Origin: Fasciolopsis buskii | Lineage: Eukaryota; Platyhelminthes; Trematoda; Plagiorchiida; Fasciolidae | DNA: 64,000 nt | Assembly (NCBI GenBank): GCA_008360955.1 | Contig: LUCM01005553.1 | Coordinates: 1-64,000 of the forward strand | Direction: 5' to 3' | In this document: in pieces, positions 1-12,899 of the stretch | How the letters are laid out: the number at the start of each line of letters is the position of its first letter | Position numbering within the stretch: the stretch's first letter is position 1 | Position numbers and translations under genes: made by a program | The notes under the pieces: generated by a model | What the model saw: only the letters and a program-made list of their open reading frames with translations | Databases searched by the model: none | What the model was told of the DNA's origin: nothing

Positions 1-3000
1 GTAACCTGTTAAACCATCCCGCTGGACACTAATCTAAGTTCAGATATTAAGCCATTTACTTGCACTATCTGCCTTATAAATGACAAATAAGATGAAAACC
101 AGGACAGCACTGAATCAACAAAACCACGGGAAGCCATTTTATTCAGCAACCTAGGGTGCGAGACTGTCGAAAGCGTTCGTCATGCCTAAAAATATTACTA
201 TTTGCCACTGGCGTCATCCCTTTCTAATCTCTGACAGACGGTTTTTGTCTCCGATATGAATGTGATATGCCGGCCGCGAGACAGTGCCCCTCGATGATGT
301 TCACCCGTAACACCGTATGAAAATAAAGAAAAAACGACGAGTCGGAAGCAAATAAGTTCTCCACACTTTCCGTTGTTCGCACTTTTCTCCTTGATCCTCT
401 CTCATTCAGAGTCGGAATAAAGTTTACAGATCCAGGACTAATCGGGTTATCAGTCTCCGACATGCCTACTGTCTGAGAACTTAGGGACTTCATGTTAACT
501 CGCCTAACTTAGTCATCCGTAACCAGGCCAGCATCTGACTTGCTGTCCAGTGGGGTCTACTTGACTATCATTACGACCACACGTATAACCCCTGCTCGTT
601 TCGTTCAACAGGATCTCTCAACACCAAAAACATCCTTTTGTCCCGCCGTGGATACTGTTCCTGACCCGCTTCGGTATGAAATGACGGGTTGCGAGCGCTT
701 TTGCATAGATCAGTTGGTGTGTCCGTTCGTTCTCCAGCACGCCCGTGAAAGCCGTGATCCCTTCAAGCGGGCGAAACGGGTATTATCCGACTTCCATCTC
801 TAGAAATGTTTGGCATCCAGCCAACCAATGTGCTTCACGCAGAACCTAGATTTTGCCTATCTTTCTTCGTCAGACGAGACGGCGTACGCAGCAGCCCCTG
901 TAAGTCGCCTAACCTGATCACTCACTCCGCCAGTGGCGGCATTTAAAATCGTTCCAGTTAGTCCTATGATGTCACCCATAATCTTACCACGCTTTCTGTT
1001 GGCCATGCCCACCCACAAATCGTTAAAGCACATCATAGTCTAGAAATGTGCACCTCAGTGTCCCGGGGGATCCACAGGGAAACAGCAGTCTACTGGAGTT
1101 CGCACCGAGCCCTGGGATCAGTTTGATGGTGCAGTTCTGCATTTTCATAACTTTTTCTGACATCCCTCGTTGGGATCTAACATTTTGCATCCTTCTTATG
1201 CCTCCTTGGCTCAACAGTGACAAGAACGCATTAGAATAGAGAGACATCGTCCCGGATCTTTTACTTGGCGGTGGATGATTTTCTCGTGCACCCCAGGAAA
1301 TGGGCAGCAATTTTACGTTTCCCCCTTAAAGGTCATCATTTCAGCTTTTGGTAGTTGGAACGTGCGTTCCTGCCTTGGTTTGTGTGGAAAACACATCGGC
1401 AGGAGTTGGTGACGTTTGCAGGGATATATCTTCCAGTTTCACCTGATTTTCCAGTCGGCGCTCCCCGGTTTCAGAAAAAAGCCGCCCTACACGGGAATTT
1501 ATTTATTTATAATTCAAGTTCCAATAAAATTTTCTACATCTGTCCATGCGAACATCTCATTATCACATGGTGTGCATAAGCCTGACAATGCTCCAAAAAC
1601 TCTCTTTCAGAAGAAATGAAATTCACGTATCTCACAGTGCTGGATGAAAAGAAAGCCAGCCAGTAACAGTTCCATCTATACTTTTGCTTGCGCGTTGCGG
1701 ACACTTTTGTCCTGTATGACCTTAGAAGCTTGTAATAAGCCTGCTAGTAAGTCGTCGAGTGATGAGCAACAAGGGTTGACAGTGGCATTGTCCGGCTGCT
1801 CGGTATGTAATTTCGGGGACTAGCCGGTAGGTATGATTTGAAATCTCCCGCTGTGAGCAGTTGACAGGCCTGAAAACGAGAGAGAAAAGTAGATAAGCAG
1901 TCTGAAATGTGTTGTAAATGGCGACAATGCTATGAAGACAAGAGAAAATAGGAAAGGTTGAATTGGTGAGGGCGCGCGGGCAATGTTGCAATGACATTTT
2001 GTGATTTCAACTTGGTCCTGATGGGTATCAGATGGCACAATATTAATTGGCCAGATTAAAACTCGCCAGAAAATCTTTTTGAGGCGCATAACGGTCCCTT
2101 TGCTCTTTGAGAGAAATCTTGAGTATGTTGTTAAAGTTTTGGTGACGCAGTGGGCTGCAATGTCGGACTATGGCAAGCGTTTTGACAGCAAGGGAAGATT
2201 TAATATCATGGTTGAAGCTTCGTGAGTTCTGATGGCGTGATTCCGATTCCGTCGTAAGGCAAAACCAACCCGTAACCCTAATGGCCAGGTCTATGGTTGC
2301 CGGCAGACCAGAATTTATCATCAAGGAATGTGAGCATACTCAAAAGTTGGTGTGATTTGTTCTTTGAAAGGAATGCGACAGATGCAGAAGAGTCAGACAT
2401 TCCATTTTGATACGGTATATATGGAGAGAATTTGCTTAGCGGTCTTGGAGCACACCGAACCAGATGAGCTTTAAAGGCGACTACAGGTATACTAGTATCG
2501 AAGTGAGTGTAAATAAGACGGTGCAAACAGCCAAATGCACAGCTTTAGCAATCACTTCCTTCTTCATTTTAGGCGTATCGCATAAATCGGTAAGCACAAT
2601 ACAAGTGTGATTGCTCCAGGCGAGTGTTGGCCCAAAATTTCCGAGACCATGAATTCAAATTCCGTGGCAAGTTACAAGAAGAAATCGATTCACTCGTTTT
2701 GGAGATATTTCTACCGAAAGATCATCCGAGAGAGAAGCTTTGTTATTTGTGTTCACTTTTATTATCCTAATATTATTTCTGAGTGATGGGGAATATAAGC
2801 GCCGCAGTCAGCTGACCAACCATCCGAGAATACTATCTACCATTATCAAACACGAAGCTGCCCAGGGTTCTTTAATAAAGTCCGTCAACAAATTGCACGA
2901 AACCAGCTAGGTGACATGAGTCGCATGTGGCGGCTCGGGTGGACCTGGCGACAACAGCCGTAAAATCCATTTTAATTAGCAGATCAAACCGAGAAGACAA

Positions 3001-3380
3001 ATTTCCGGCGGATGATGAGGCATTCTAGCGAAAAGGAAAAAAACGTCGCATGCATTTACTACTAACACATTAAGAAAAAGGTGAGAGCAAAAGCACGGGA
3101 ATTAGGATGCACCAAAAAAACCAAGGTTAAAATTATGAGACACCATGTCCTTGACCGTAAATAGCCTACACCCAAGAATGAGACACAACCACATACTAGG
3201 GTATGATTACCAACTGCAGCGTGAAAGGGTCATCGGCTTACTTGTCGGAATGGAAGCGACGTCATGACGAGCTACAGGTTATTAGTTGTGTTCCAGCAAA
3301 AACCAATGAGGTCTAGAAAAAACAACGGCGAGCAGCGCGCCCTTTGACTGGCCCCACTAAAATTCTGTCATGCTTTTCGA
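1..3380. other. Intergenic or intronic DNA, nothing recognised
   Basis: Short open frames occur on both strands (for example 540-803 on + and 2043-2324 on -), but none shows a family motif, a convincing pair of splice sites or a codon pattern that sets it apart from chance. If TRAPPC12 extends upstream, this stretch may be one of its introns; I found no exon matching the part of the protein that should precede the 12900 exon. Confidence 0.5.
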
Positions 3381-5760
3381 TATTTTGTTGTCGGATATTT
3401 GGTTCGATCGTGGTCTCCGTTCGTCGCTACAATGGATTGAAATTACTTTTTGTTCAAAAGCAGCATCGTTTCTCTACGTATATTGGGATCTCGAATTCTG
3501 CAGCTCAACGAGCTACTAAAAATCAAAAAGACGCAGTCGTGCTGGCTGGCAGGCAGCTCCTAAATGCACCCTTCCGCCCAAGATGCCCACTCCGGCATTA
3601 CTGAGTACCAACATCCGCTCTCTGTTTATGAAAATGTCGTACCTGTCCCTCACACCTCAATTACCGATCCATGTTCACACGTGTGTCATCTGCATACGAG
3701 AATCGTGGCTGAACCCGGATATCGCTAATTCACTCGTGTCCATAGACAGCTTTAGACTCTATCGGTAGGACAAAGTTTCGGACAAGAAAACCGGAGGCGG
3801 TGTGGCAAAATGCATAAACTCCTTCTGGTCCGGCAAGTCCGAAGTTATTTGGACATTCTCACTAAACGGAATTGACTGTCTCGCGACGCAGTGTCATCCT
3901 AGGCTTTCCAAGCTCATACAGTAAGACATCATACGAAAATCTGTGTGTATTGCTCCTTTTAGCTCGCAACACAAAATCACATCTTTTCGCGACTCTTTTC
4001 TAGTATTTATTGTTCCATACTTCGGAAGGATATCGTGTGCATATTAGGTAAGGTGATTCTCATCATGTACTACCCTACCAGTGACTGTTTATTGACTGAT
4101 CTCTGCGTTATCTAACCCTAACCAGAGGCGGCTCCAATTTTTACCGACGACCCAGATTTATTTTCCCTGAAAACCGCGTTGCTACAATTTCAAGTGATTG
4201 ACTATATATCTATTCTGTCTAAGGCCCAAGATGTACCTAGGATACAGCTTTCGATTCCTTCAAGCAAACAGAAACCCAAATCCGAGTTCGTCCTCCGTAA
4301 TTTTTCAACCACAACCGGTCTTCATTTTCTTCAAAGAAATCCCTTTCATTCGCATCTGCCTGCTTCTCTCTTTTGAAACGTTCGTATTCTAATTGGACTT
4401 TTTAAAAATTATAACCAGACACGGACGCAAACCCTGTGAGATCTGTCTATGCCTTAGAAACACTATCTTGTCTCAAACTGGCGTATCTCACCCCAGAAAC
4501 TGGGAATCTCTAATGAAGGTTGCAAGGAGCACTTCAAAAAATCCCGTAATATTCTCAAACATGAGGTGAGACTTCCATACCTTAATAAAAAGCTGAAATC
4601 CAACGCAATCGACACTACATTCTCAAGCTAACTCAGAAGTGTAACAACAAACCAATTTCCTATGGAAAGGCATCCGTATGTTTGTTAGTCGCGAAGAAAA
4701 ATAGCAAAAACATGCGAAATTTGCTGGCAGAGAATATCAGCAGCATGAAATTCATGCTTCATTCCACCCTTTACGACTTAATACCCCCAGTCATGATTTA
4801 GACAGGGTGAGGATGTGACAAGTTGGAAGTTTCTAGGAAAGACGGTGCTTGGCCTTCTTGCCAGCACCTACTAAGATTACCACGGGGGTTGCGTTCCTGA
4901 CAGTCTATTCCTCAGCTCTTTTAAGGCATGGGTGCTGTGGCTCTGGCAGTTGGATTTGCTTGTCTGTTTTACTCATCATTACTCTTTCTTCTGTCTCTGA
5001 CTTGCTTTGGAGACCCGTCACTACTATTCCCATTCCAAAAATCGATCAGTTTTACTGCTTTAACAAAACCGCTTCGCCATTCGCCTTAACATCTTCTGGT
5101 CTTAAACTGACATAGCTTGCTATACTTAGGCGCCTGCGTTCTTGTATGTATCCTTCTGACGACCCTTTTTAGTTTGCCTATAAATCTAACAGGTCCACTT
5201 TGGACGCTCTCAGCTCCCTCATTCACCGCATTTGTAAGCCTTAAGTGCATCGATGAAATCTGCTCGTTGCGCAGTTTCTTAGAGTAGGTTTCGGTCGGGG
5301 CATTGGTGATTTTGGTTTGCACGGTTCTCTTTTACTTCAAAAACTGGAAGACATTGTGCCGCACGCCTTTGTGTAGCATGGCTGCTGGATTACTTTACTA
5401 ATCCGAAGACGCATTGCCGAGCTCGAATGGATGCAAAACGGTTTCAACTCAGGCCTGCTACAGGGTGCTGTTCTTTCACCGCTTCTCTTCTCTACTTACA
5501 TCAGCGACTTATCAACTAGCTCACCTTGTCATCTGTTTAAGTATGCTGATGATGTTGCCCTCTCTTAAGCCGTTTCGAACAACGATGATTTTTAAAGTTT
5601 TTTAACAACCTATCTTCTGTTTACGATTTCTCTGCACGAGCTGGTTTAAATCTTAACACGTAAGTTTTTCGAATATCTGTTCCCTCCTGGTCTGCCTACC
5701 CATGGGAAATTCTTTCATCAACTCAAAAACACTTACCGCATTTTTACAAGGTGATGAGTG
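3380..5760 (+). mobile_element. CR1-like non-LTR retrotransposon remnant
   Basis: This is a decayed element on the + strand. At 3595-3765 it reads as the start of a CR1-type apurinic endonuclease (STNIRSLF, then RESWLNPDI and SFRLYR), followed by a stop codon and then KTGGGVAKCIN in the same frame. Near 5008 comes WRPVTTIPIPKIDQF, typical of the N-terminal reverse transcriptase. At 5461-5570 it reads QGAVLSPLLFSTYISDL and then FKYADDVALS; the catalytic YADD lies at 5542-5553. Homology continues as ARAGLNLN near 5640 and fades by about 5760. Several stops and frame changes make it inactive. Its 5' part (about 3530-3600) matches the 5' part of the reversed copy at 13.8-16.6 kb. Boundaries are approximate. 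Confidence 0.8.
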
Positions 5761-5830
5761 CAAATGTTTTCTATTTTAACCCCATGTTATTTGGCTGAGA
5801 TGCGACATTACATCTTGTACGCAAAGTCTA

Positions 5831-5880
5831 TACAATACAATACAATGCAATGCAATGCAAGGCAATCCATTCCAATACAG
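5831..5880. repeat. Degenerate pentanucleotide repeat (ACAAT/GCAAT)n
   Basis: About ten imperfect units, shifting from TACAA to TGCAA and then to CCATT-like units. It lies between the CR1-like and RTE-like remnants. Confidence 0.85.
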
Positions 5881-6079
5881 TACAGGATATTACTTGTTCC
5901 CAGTGTCCTGTTATAATAATTTGGGTAATTACGCAAAACAACTATGGTTATATTTCGGAATTGCTGTATCCTATTTGAAACTGCCCGTTCTGCGTTGTAC
6001 AACCAATGTTGAATTTATATTTGTAGATGCGAGTTCGCCGTGCAGAATTGATTATGTGACAGTGGACTCACCACTTGGG

Positions 6080-7857
6080 TCTTAGTGTCAGACTCCCTTC
6101 GGGGAGTTACTTGAACACCGACGGTGACTTTCCCCCAGTGCTTTTCAAATTGGATGGAGAAGCCCCGGTGAAATCCCTGACCTCCTTGCCTAGAGATATT
6201 TAGAACAAGGAGCGTATTCCGTCATCGTGGGATGAGTCAGCTGATTTTAACCCATCTAGAGACGCACGACGGAGTGATTGCAGGCAGATTCGTGGGAATT
6301 AATTTAATTCTGCTAGTTACTAAGGCGTTGGCCTCAATAAATGCTGTCCGGGACCACGCAGATTCGCAAACAGCAGGCCGGATTTTGTTCTGGTCGAGGT
6401 TGCATCGACCAGCTATACAGCTCTCGACAGATAGCTCAAAAACAGGGCCACGCACATCGCCGCCCTACTGATCTAGTCTTCCTCGACTTGAAAGGTGTTT
6501 TCGACTCCGTGGATCGGACTAGCCACTACTCAGTGCTCTCGCACGCGGAAGGGTGATGCCAACGAAGTTTGGACCTGTTTGAAAGCATTGTGCTCGCATA
6601 TCTACGGGTCGACGTGAGGTATACGGTTGAACTGTCACGGTCCATTTCGAAACGACTATTACGGTCGACAAGAGCTGTCCTAATCTCTCCATTTTCCTGT
6701 TCAACTTCGTCATGGACCAGGTGGTGGAAGATGCTTTAGGAGGTCTCCAGGATTTAGGAGTTGAACTGGGAAATGGAGTATAGCTGTGTGACCTAGATTA
6801 CGCACATGACGTTGTTGTTGCCTTTTGGAGTCTGCGGGACCATGCCAGACGCGCACTAGATAGACTCTCGAGATCGGCGCTCGGTGTGGCATGTGCTTTG
6901 CACTTCAAAGTGTAAAAGTGCTGTGCGGGACTGGACTGACAAAGGCAAGTGCCGGAACATGGTACTGAGGTGGGGAGTAACTAAGGACTGATGGACCAGT
7001 TCCCTACCTTATAGCTGGCGTTCCAAAAAATGGTAATTCAGCAGTGGAGGTAAACACGCGTATATCCAAGGCTCGAACAGCTTACGCTAGTCTGAATCAC
7101 TTGTGGCGTCGGCCTGGTATTTCACTGAAGTTGAAAGGTCGTGTGTACTTCTCCCCAGTGCGCCTTCAGTTCTTTGTGCGGGTTTGCGGGACGTTTTGAT
7201 TTGGTGGTGGGAGATGTTCATCGCTTGGAGGTTTTCGACCACCGATATCTAACAATGGTGTTGCGGAGAAGTAGATGAGTGACCAGAGTGGGAGAGGTTA
7301 TGAATCTATATTGGCCGGAATGTCTAGGAACGCCTTGTTTCAGCGTATGAAAACTTAGTAGACTACGCCAGGGTTGGTTCACCGTTGCGATGGCTTAACA
7401 TCGTCTTACCATACTCGTGCCCTTATTTGTGTTCCTCCCAAGGAATGGAAAAGCATGGGAGGTCAGACGAAAAGGTCAACGTGGGATGAGAAAATTGAAG
7501 TCGGACTTAGGGAAAACAGATGTTTCACGTCTTCGTGGTTGGGGTCCGGAAGACCCGTCAACTAGCTGGCTGGAGACACTAAAGGATATGGCAATGGACC
7601 ACGAACAGTGTTGATCGTGTTGCCATTTTCTGTATAATCAGAATGATTGAAAGAGTGACGTTTGTTACGAGTTAAGACTTGTTCCGTATGTGCTGCGGCA
7701 GCATCTTATCTTATCACCGCCTTGTGTAATGGTCCACTTCCTGTTCCCGATGTATTCACTCTTTTTATAGAAATACGTAACTGGGGGAAAGCAGCGGTCA
7801 GTGAGGCTTGCCTTGCTATTTAAAGCTGAACGATGATGATGATGATGCTGATGATGG
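6080..7857 (+). mobile_element. RTE-like non-LTR retrotransposon remnant with GAT-repeat tail
   Basis: Reading across frames on the + strand gives the order of an RTE-type reverse transcriptase: a DGEAPVKSLTSL linker near 6150, QQAGF plus GRGCIDQLYS near 6365-6430, a FLDLKGVFDSVDRT block near 6479-6522, FNFVMDQVVEDALGGLQDL near 6700-6760, and a catalytic box at 6799-6810. That box reads YAHD rather than YADD, so one catalytic aspartate is lost. The tail contains NTRISKARTAYASLNHLWRR near 7050-7110, RRPGISLKLKGRVY and finally WLETLKDMA near 7570. Many stops and frameshifts are present. The 3' end is a short GAT-type tandem at 7832-7857, as is usual for RTE elements. The 5' end is truncated: no endonuclease is visible. 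Confidence 0.85.
7832..7857 (+). repeat. (GAT)n tail of the RTE-like element
   Basis: About eight GAT units with one GCT variant, directly after the last sequence related to the element. RTE elements typically end in short tandem repeats instead of poly(A), so this marks the probable 3' terminus. Confidence 0.7.
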
Positions 7858-9164
7858 TAAGTAAGGGGAATGGTGGTAGAGGTAGATGTCTGCCGTCATT
7901 TTTCAATCACATGTTTGCAGCGTGCAGTACGACTACAAACGTCAACGATGTTTTAGGCATTATTCGTTTGTCGTAGAGTTAGTGAAAAGCAGCTGCATCT
8001 CTCGTCTAGCTACGCGTTTATCACAACGAGATTGGGTGATTTGATAAAGAGGATGTTGAAAATCCGATTTGGACGGAATGTACATCAGCTTCTACATCAC
8101 ACCTCGGCCTAATCATAGATGAAATCCAGCACGCCGTCTATTGCAGTGAGTGGTGAAGATTCGCTCGCCCAGAATGGTGAAAAGCGAATTGGAACAGTTG
8201 TATCATATCTTTATTAAAAACGAACAACCGGGAAAACAGATTGAGCATGCAGTGTGCGGTTCTTAAAAAGAAACTACTCATCCTTCTACCTTATCTAAGT
8301 GACAACACCAGTGATCTACCTTCAAGGTGCCTTGACCCCATCATAATGTTGTCACGCTGTGTATTGGTGACTCGATGAAAATCAAGATTCCTAATTCAAT
8401 ACTGGTTACCATGCCGCCTGAAGCCAACTTGGTAGGAAAACAGTGCAAACAATACGTTGATTAACTCGACTTTCTATCAGTATGAGTTGTCAATTAGTTT
8501 TGTTTCGACTTTGATAATGAAATTCATTTATCTTGCCTATTATCGTAATTGCTTGAAGAAAAACAACCAACAGTCTTTCCTCGCCCCACTCGTATTACGT
8601 ATGGCTTAAAAATTTCGCATCAACAAAATTGTTCACCGAAATAATAGACAGTAGGCAGATAAGTATTGGTAAAAATAAACTACATGCGGGCTCGTGTGGC
8701 CGCGGATAGTGAGTGATCGGGCTTTAAGCTTCACTTGTAGTCCCAGCGTCTCATGCAGCTCGCATGCAGAAGAAACTCACAGATACATGGACCTTGTCGC
8801 TGCGATCCATGACGTTCATTTATTTCTTCAGTGCAGTCCACATACTAAGTGTCATCGGAACTTTGTTCCAAGGGTAAGGATAATAAAAGAGGTGAAAAAG
8901 ATCAACAAACCGCACATAAAGCCCACCAAATTTGCCCGCTTTCCCCCTTCTCCTACTTTAGATCATTTATCCGACGGTGATGAGGCGGACAGCAAAGTGA
9001 CATTTAAACTAGGATGTGGGGGTTTGTTTCCTCCCACTGCCTGTCAGTTTATTCCATTTGGTAGCCTTTAGTTGGCCGCCATCCTCTTTCTGGGAATTAC
9101 ATACTTTATTCTAACTCTGAGATAGCCGAAAAATCGACAAATAGTGAAATACTGTTTGTTCTCT
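7858..9164. other. Non-coding stretch, nothing recognised
   Basis: The only long open frame is 8694-9071 (+), about 125 codons. It has no recognisable domain, no signal peptide and no splice pattern, and frames of this length are expected by chance in 64 kb. Confidence 0.5.
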
Positions 9165-9745
9165 GTCACATTGAGATTGTACTCTGGCGTGGTGTGACAA
9201 CTTCCGTCCCTCAAGAACCCAACGCGTTCCACAGGATGGCTTATCCCTAACCGAAAGATGAAATCATACCTAGAAGGTAAGTGAATAAAAGGCTGGCGAA
9301 ATAGTCTCCTGGTCCTCGTGGTGAGTGCTGATTGAGAAGCTGGCGATTTTGGGAATAAATGAGTGAGAGAATAAGTGTGTGGTAATTTTTTACACTCAAC
9401 CATTTTACGCTTCTTGCCGACAGATTCTTCGTTAAAATTCAAAAGCTGTGGCCGGGAACCCAATATTGTCGTCTTTACTTAGAGACTCGATTCCTCCAAA
9501 TCCCCGATGAACAGTAAAAACATTAAATTCTACTTCGCTTCAGTCTCTGTGTAGAATAATCGGGATAGCGTTACCCATTGCTTCGAGCCGGGTAGGTAGT
9601 GAAAAGTGTGCGCCTGTCCCGAGTTCCCCAGCTGAATTAGTGCCCCACTGTCTTGTGGGTGAGACTTTTGAACTACAGGCTTTGGTAATAGTTTCCATCC
9701 GCGGAGTATCGATTGCCCGAATGCCTCCAGCATTCTCTAATTTTT
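9165..9745 (-). repeat. Interspersed repeat family B, copy 1
   Basis: The reverse complement aligns by eye along nearly its whole length with 35560-36135 (+), and its distal half with 34640-34865 (+). Shared blocks include CGATACTCCGCGG, AAAAGTCTCACCCACAAGAC, GGTAACGCTATCCCGATTAT and CGTAAAATGGTTGAGTGTAA. This copy lacks a segment of about 28 bp that is present in the 35.6 kb copy. The 131-codon and 104-codon reverse frames here lie inside the repeat and are not treated as genes. The family could be the 5' region of a LINE, but no known domain is visible. Confidence 0.85.
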
Positions 9746-10059
9746 GTTCGTGCAGTAGAAGGACCAATCTAGTCCTGCAGCGGTATTTTACACTTTCAAA
9801 ATGCATCCCAAAGATATCTACCTTATCGTTGAGGCAATTGGGAAAAACTTGCAACTTTAGTCCTCGTTCGGAAAGTCACAACTGCGCCGCATATTCCTAG
9901 AATCGAGACAGGTCCTTGTTCTAAGCCACACTGTTCTGTGGACGGATACGTAATTGTGTCTGTTATTATTATATCTAAATGAGAGATGCCGGTAAGGAGA
10001 GACCCTGTTCGAACACGTAACTTCGTCGCAGGTGAAGCTTCGGTGAACCATTCAAACGT

Positions 10060-11440
10060 ATGCGCAACTCCAGTTTTTGAGTGTCCGCATGCAGCAGTTG
10101 GAAAAGTGAGATGAGTTTATTTGGGACACCTTTCAGTGGGAGACAGCGTTAAAGAACTGCACAATCGGCTGAGTCAAGTGCTACCTTCAGATCAAGGATG
10201 ATAGATGTCTTAGGTCTATGGAAGGTGTGCCTGAGATTTGTGCAACTCCCATCAGGTCGGATAGTAGTTTGATTGTCACGAGTATACCTTCCGCAAGTAC
10301 TAGATAATCGACTATGAACAATGTTCACGAGTAGTTTCGGGGCGATAGTGCTCGCCGAGAATAGAAAATACCTCACCTTACTGTGTTTGCATACGAGCTT
10401 CTTCTGTGTAAACTGGTTCCGTGATGGTATATCGGTTTGCCATCACTAGACTATCACACTCAGTCCTATACGAATTTTTTATCCCTCCCTCAGGAGTTTT
10501 TGTTGCTAACTCAGTATTGTTTTTAACGACCTTCATTCACCATTAGCTCTTGAAGTGAGTTGAATGACGAAATGGCCCACACGTTGGCTACACCCTGCAC
10601 TGTCTTTTAAGGAAACACCCATTCCTTCGTGATTCGACGACTCTCTCTCGGATAGATGACTGGTATCTATCTCGATTGGTTCACTTGCAGGCATAAGTGA
10701 TAGGTCCGCTGTTTTAGTGGACCAGCCAAACTGCTCTGTAAACTGTTCGGTCCCAAACTGAAGCCGGTGGCCCCGAGAGTGAATCAGCGATGCGTCGGAT
10801 TCTCCAATCCTCTGGCTTTGTCTATCTCACCGCCCTGCTGATCAATATTCCTAATCGTCCGGTTATATTTGCTACTATTGCTGAAAGCTGCAGCCATTTT
10901 CTTTTTCCTACATTTCACTATCAACCACTGTTCGCAGTCACTTCTCAGATTCCTTGTCATCCTGGTCAATCAGGGATTTGCGCGCTTTCTTTTTTTAAAA
11001 TTTACGTCTGGCTACGGGCGCGAAATCCTGCGAGCATCTAACAGGGTAACTGAAGTTAGGGATATCCTCTGTTTCACTTGTTCCCGTAGCCTAAAGTACG
11101 TGCAGTTTGTTAGTTTTCTGTCAAGTGCAGGAATTCTTTGATTTTCTCCCAGTGTTCGCTCGGATCCTGTTCATTTGGTTGTTACGATGAACTAGTTGAG
11201 AGCTCTGGATGGAAATGAAGTCTGCAATTTGTCGTTTAAGACAAGTGATTTTTGCGCTGGTATGACCACAGACTAGGCGCAAACAAAAGTGAGCACGGAC
11301 TAAAGTATGACCTGAGTCCACATGCGTGCGCCAGAGCGACCGACGAACCTCAGTTGATCCTCGCTCTCGTTGACCGGTGGAAGCATGATCGATCTGAGTA
11401 CAACACTGGAAATATGGAGCCGTGCGTTGCATGCTTCCGT
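10060..11440 (-). mobile_element. RTE-like retrotransposon remnant (endonuclease end to RT)
   Basis: On the minus strand, 11430-11130 reads as the end of an RTE endonuclease (QIDHASTGQRERGS, then THVDSGHTLVRAHFCLRL). The region around 10969-10790 reads as the linker (RMTRNLRSDCEQWLIVKCRK). The region 10376-10149 reads as the reverse transcriptase start (PKLLVNIVHSRLSSTCGRY, HTFHRP, then LDLKVALDSADCAVL). The order endonuclease, linker, RT is preserved on one strand over about 1.3 kb, but stops interrupt it and the catalytic YADD part is missing. It appears to belong to a different subfamily from the 6-7.9 kb copy. Confidence 0.8.
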
Positions 11441-12244
11441 TTGTGTACGCGCGTCACCCTTGGGGTTGCTTGCGATGTTTATTGTATATAGAGGAATGAT
11501 ATTTTTGTGCGCCATCACCAAAATGAAGATTGCTGAGAATGTTTATATCGGATAAACTCACTAGGAATCGCGGCTACAGCATACTACCGGAGAATTTTCG
11601 CCTGTTCATTGCAGAAGTAATCCGTCGAAGTAATTCACTCTGAATTCGGCGTGGCACACAACACTATAATGACTATGCAAAACTTTCTGTATTGGCAACA
11701 CCGTTGGTATTTGAGAGCGGAGTTATCAGTGGTCGTCGGATATCTAATATGCCGTGGGAGACCGAGTAGACCCTCTTCCACTGACGAACCGTCGAAAACC
11801 TAAAGCAAGAAGAGTGGAGGAGAGTTGGCTTGAAATTTTGTCTATGGTGAACCACAAACATAAACTTCCTGATTCCCTCATTTTTTATTGGTCTCATTTT
11901 TCGCCCCGGCCTAATGACGTTCCGTCTGCATATAGATTTGTTTTTTTATCGACAATCCCTTTGTTTGAATCATCGGAATCGTTTTGGCGAATTGCTGATG
12001 TTTCTTTATATCGTAACAGTCTTGCATTGTTTGTGGTATGCGTGTTGGTGAATATCCTGTTCCGATCAACCGAGTATTTCATCGCACGTTTGTACTACTT
12101 AATCATCAAGTTCAGCCCTTTGTTTCGGCTGTAAGGTGTCCCGATTTTATAACCGACTCTCTGATCACTCAAGAGAACATCCCAGTTGATTAATGAGTAC
12201 TGAGGAACTGGCATTGTTCACTTATTTTCGTAGGTAAATAGAGC
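11441..12244. other. Non-coding stretch, nothing recognised
   Basis: One 126-codon frame (11754-12134, +) has a hydrophobic C-terminal half but no recognised motif. It is likely a chance frame. Confidence 0.45.
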
Positions 12245-12520
12245 AGTTGACCGGGGTTGGCCAAGTGGATTAGGCGTTTATCATCCCGAAAAAGATGGAG
12301 GTTCACAGCTCCGATCAACTCACCATCTTTCTGGTAGCTGGTGATTCGCCGGTGCCCGGCTCGTTATCGCAGCTGGTCTGTTGAAACCTTATGCGATTCT
12401 GTTCTATTCCAATTTTAAGAGTCACGGTTGGTGGTCTCCTGGTTTAGCGGGCCCTGGTGGCCATAGTCACGTTTCCTGCACTACACTCACGCTTATAGCA
12501 TGCTATGCAAGAATCCCCGT
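12245..12520 (+). repeat. tRNA-derived SINE, family S copy 1
   Basis: The head resembles a tRNA-Ser or tRNA-Leu gene: TGGCCAAGTGGATTAGGCG at 12258-12276 is a good RNA polymerase III A box, and a degenerate B box, GGTTCACAGCTCC, lies at 12300-12312. The body matches by eye the copies at 41080-41340 (-) and 42890-43180 (+): a block with GGTGCCCGGCTCGTTA, then GAGTCACGGTTGGTGGTCTC, then GGCCATAGTCACG and a terminal CACTCACGCTTATAGCATG. Length is about 270 bp. It is non-coding. Confidence 0.75.
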
Positions 12521-12899
12521 TACGTTGACATTTCACCAGCTCTTCGGTTTGTAAGGGAGTCCAATACAAAACATCAAAGGTCGAATCCTGGCTACTCAGA
12601 AATTGATAGCATGGCTAATTAGTCCTTTTTGTTCGATTAGGAAAACAAAATGTTTATTGCCCATCACTGGCTTAAGACCTTGTGACATTGTTTTTGGTTA
12701 ACTCAGAAAACATTTCGTCGAATTCCTTTTTAATCGGCTGCTTTGTGATCATGTTTTTGTCCTGACTGTGGAAATTTCAAAGGGATGTATTCAAAAAACG
12801 GGTCGTTGCAGTATTTCAGGCAGGTGATAACTCGCTTTGGATTTTCATTCCCTGATTTACCTCATTCCCATCTACACGACTGCACTTTTTTTCCATAAG
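12521..12899 (+). other. Intron sequence upstream of the first TRAPPC12 exon seen
   Basis: No coding sequence is seen. The 3' end carries a pyrimidine-rich tract (CACTTTTTTTCCATAAG) that serves as the acceptor, with AG at 12898-12899. The intron phase is 1. Confidence 0.6.

Noticed and set aside
8694..9071. 125-codon frame (+)
   Set aside because: No motif, no splice borders and no similarity to the upstream part of TRAPPC12.
12560..12600. B box-like GGTCGAATCCTGG
   Set aside because: No A box at the right distance; a lone B box match is common by chance or from decayed repeats.
1..12899. Upstream TRAPPC12 exons
   Set aside because: I looked for the tyrosine-rich block that precedes GSxxPFS in the family and for donors leaving phase 1, and found no convincing exon; they may lie outside the window or be too diverged to see by eye.
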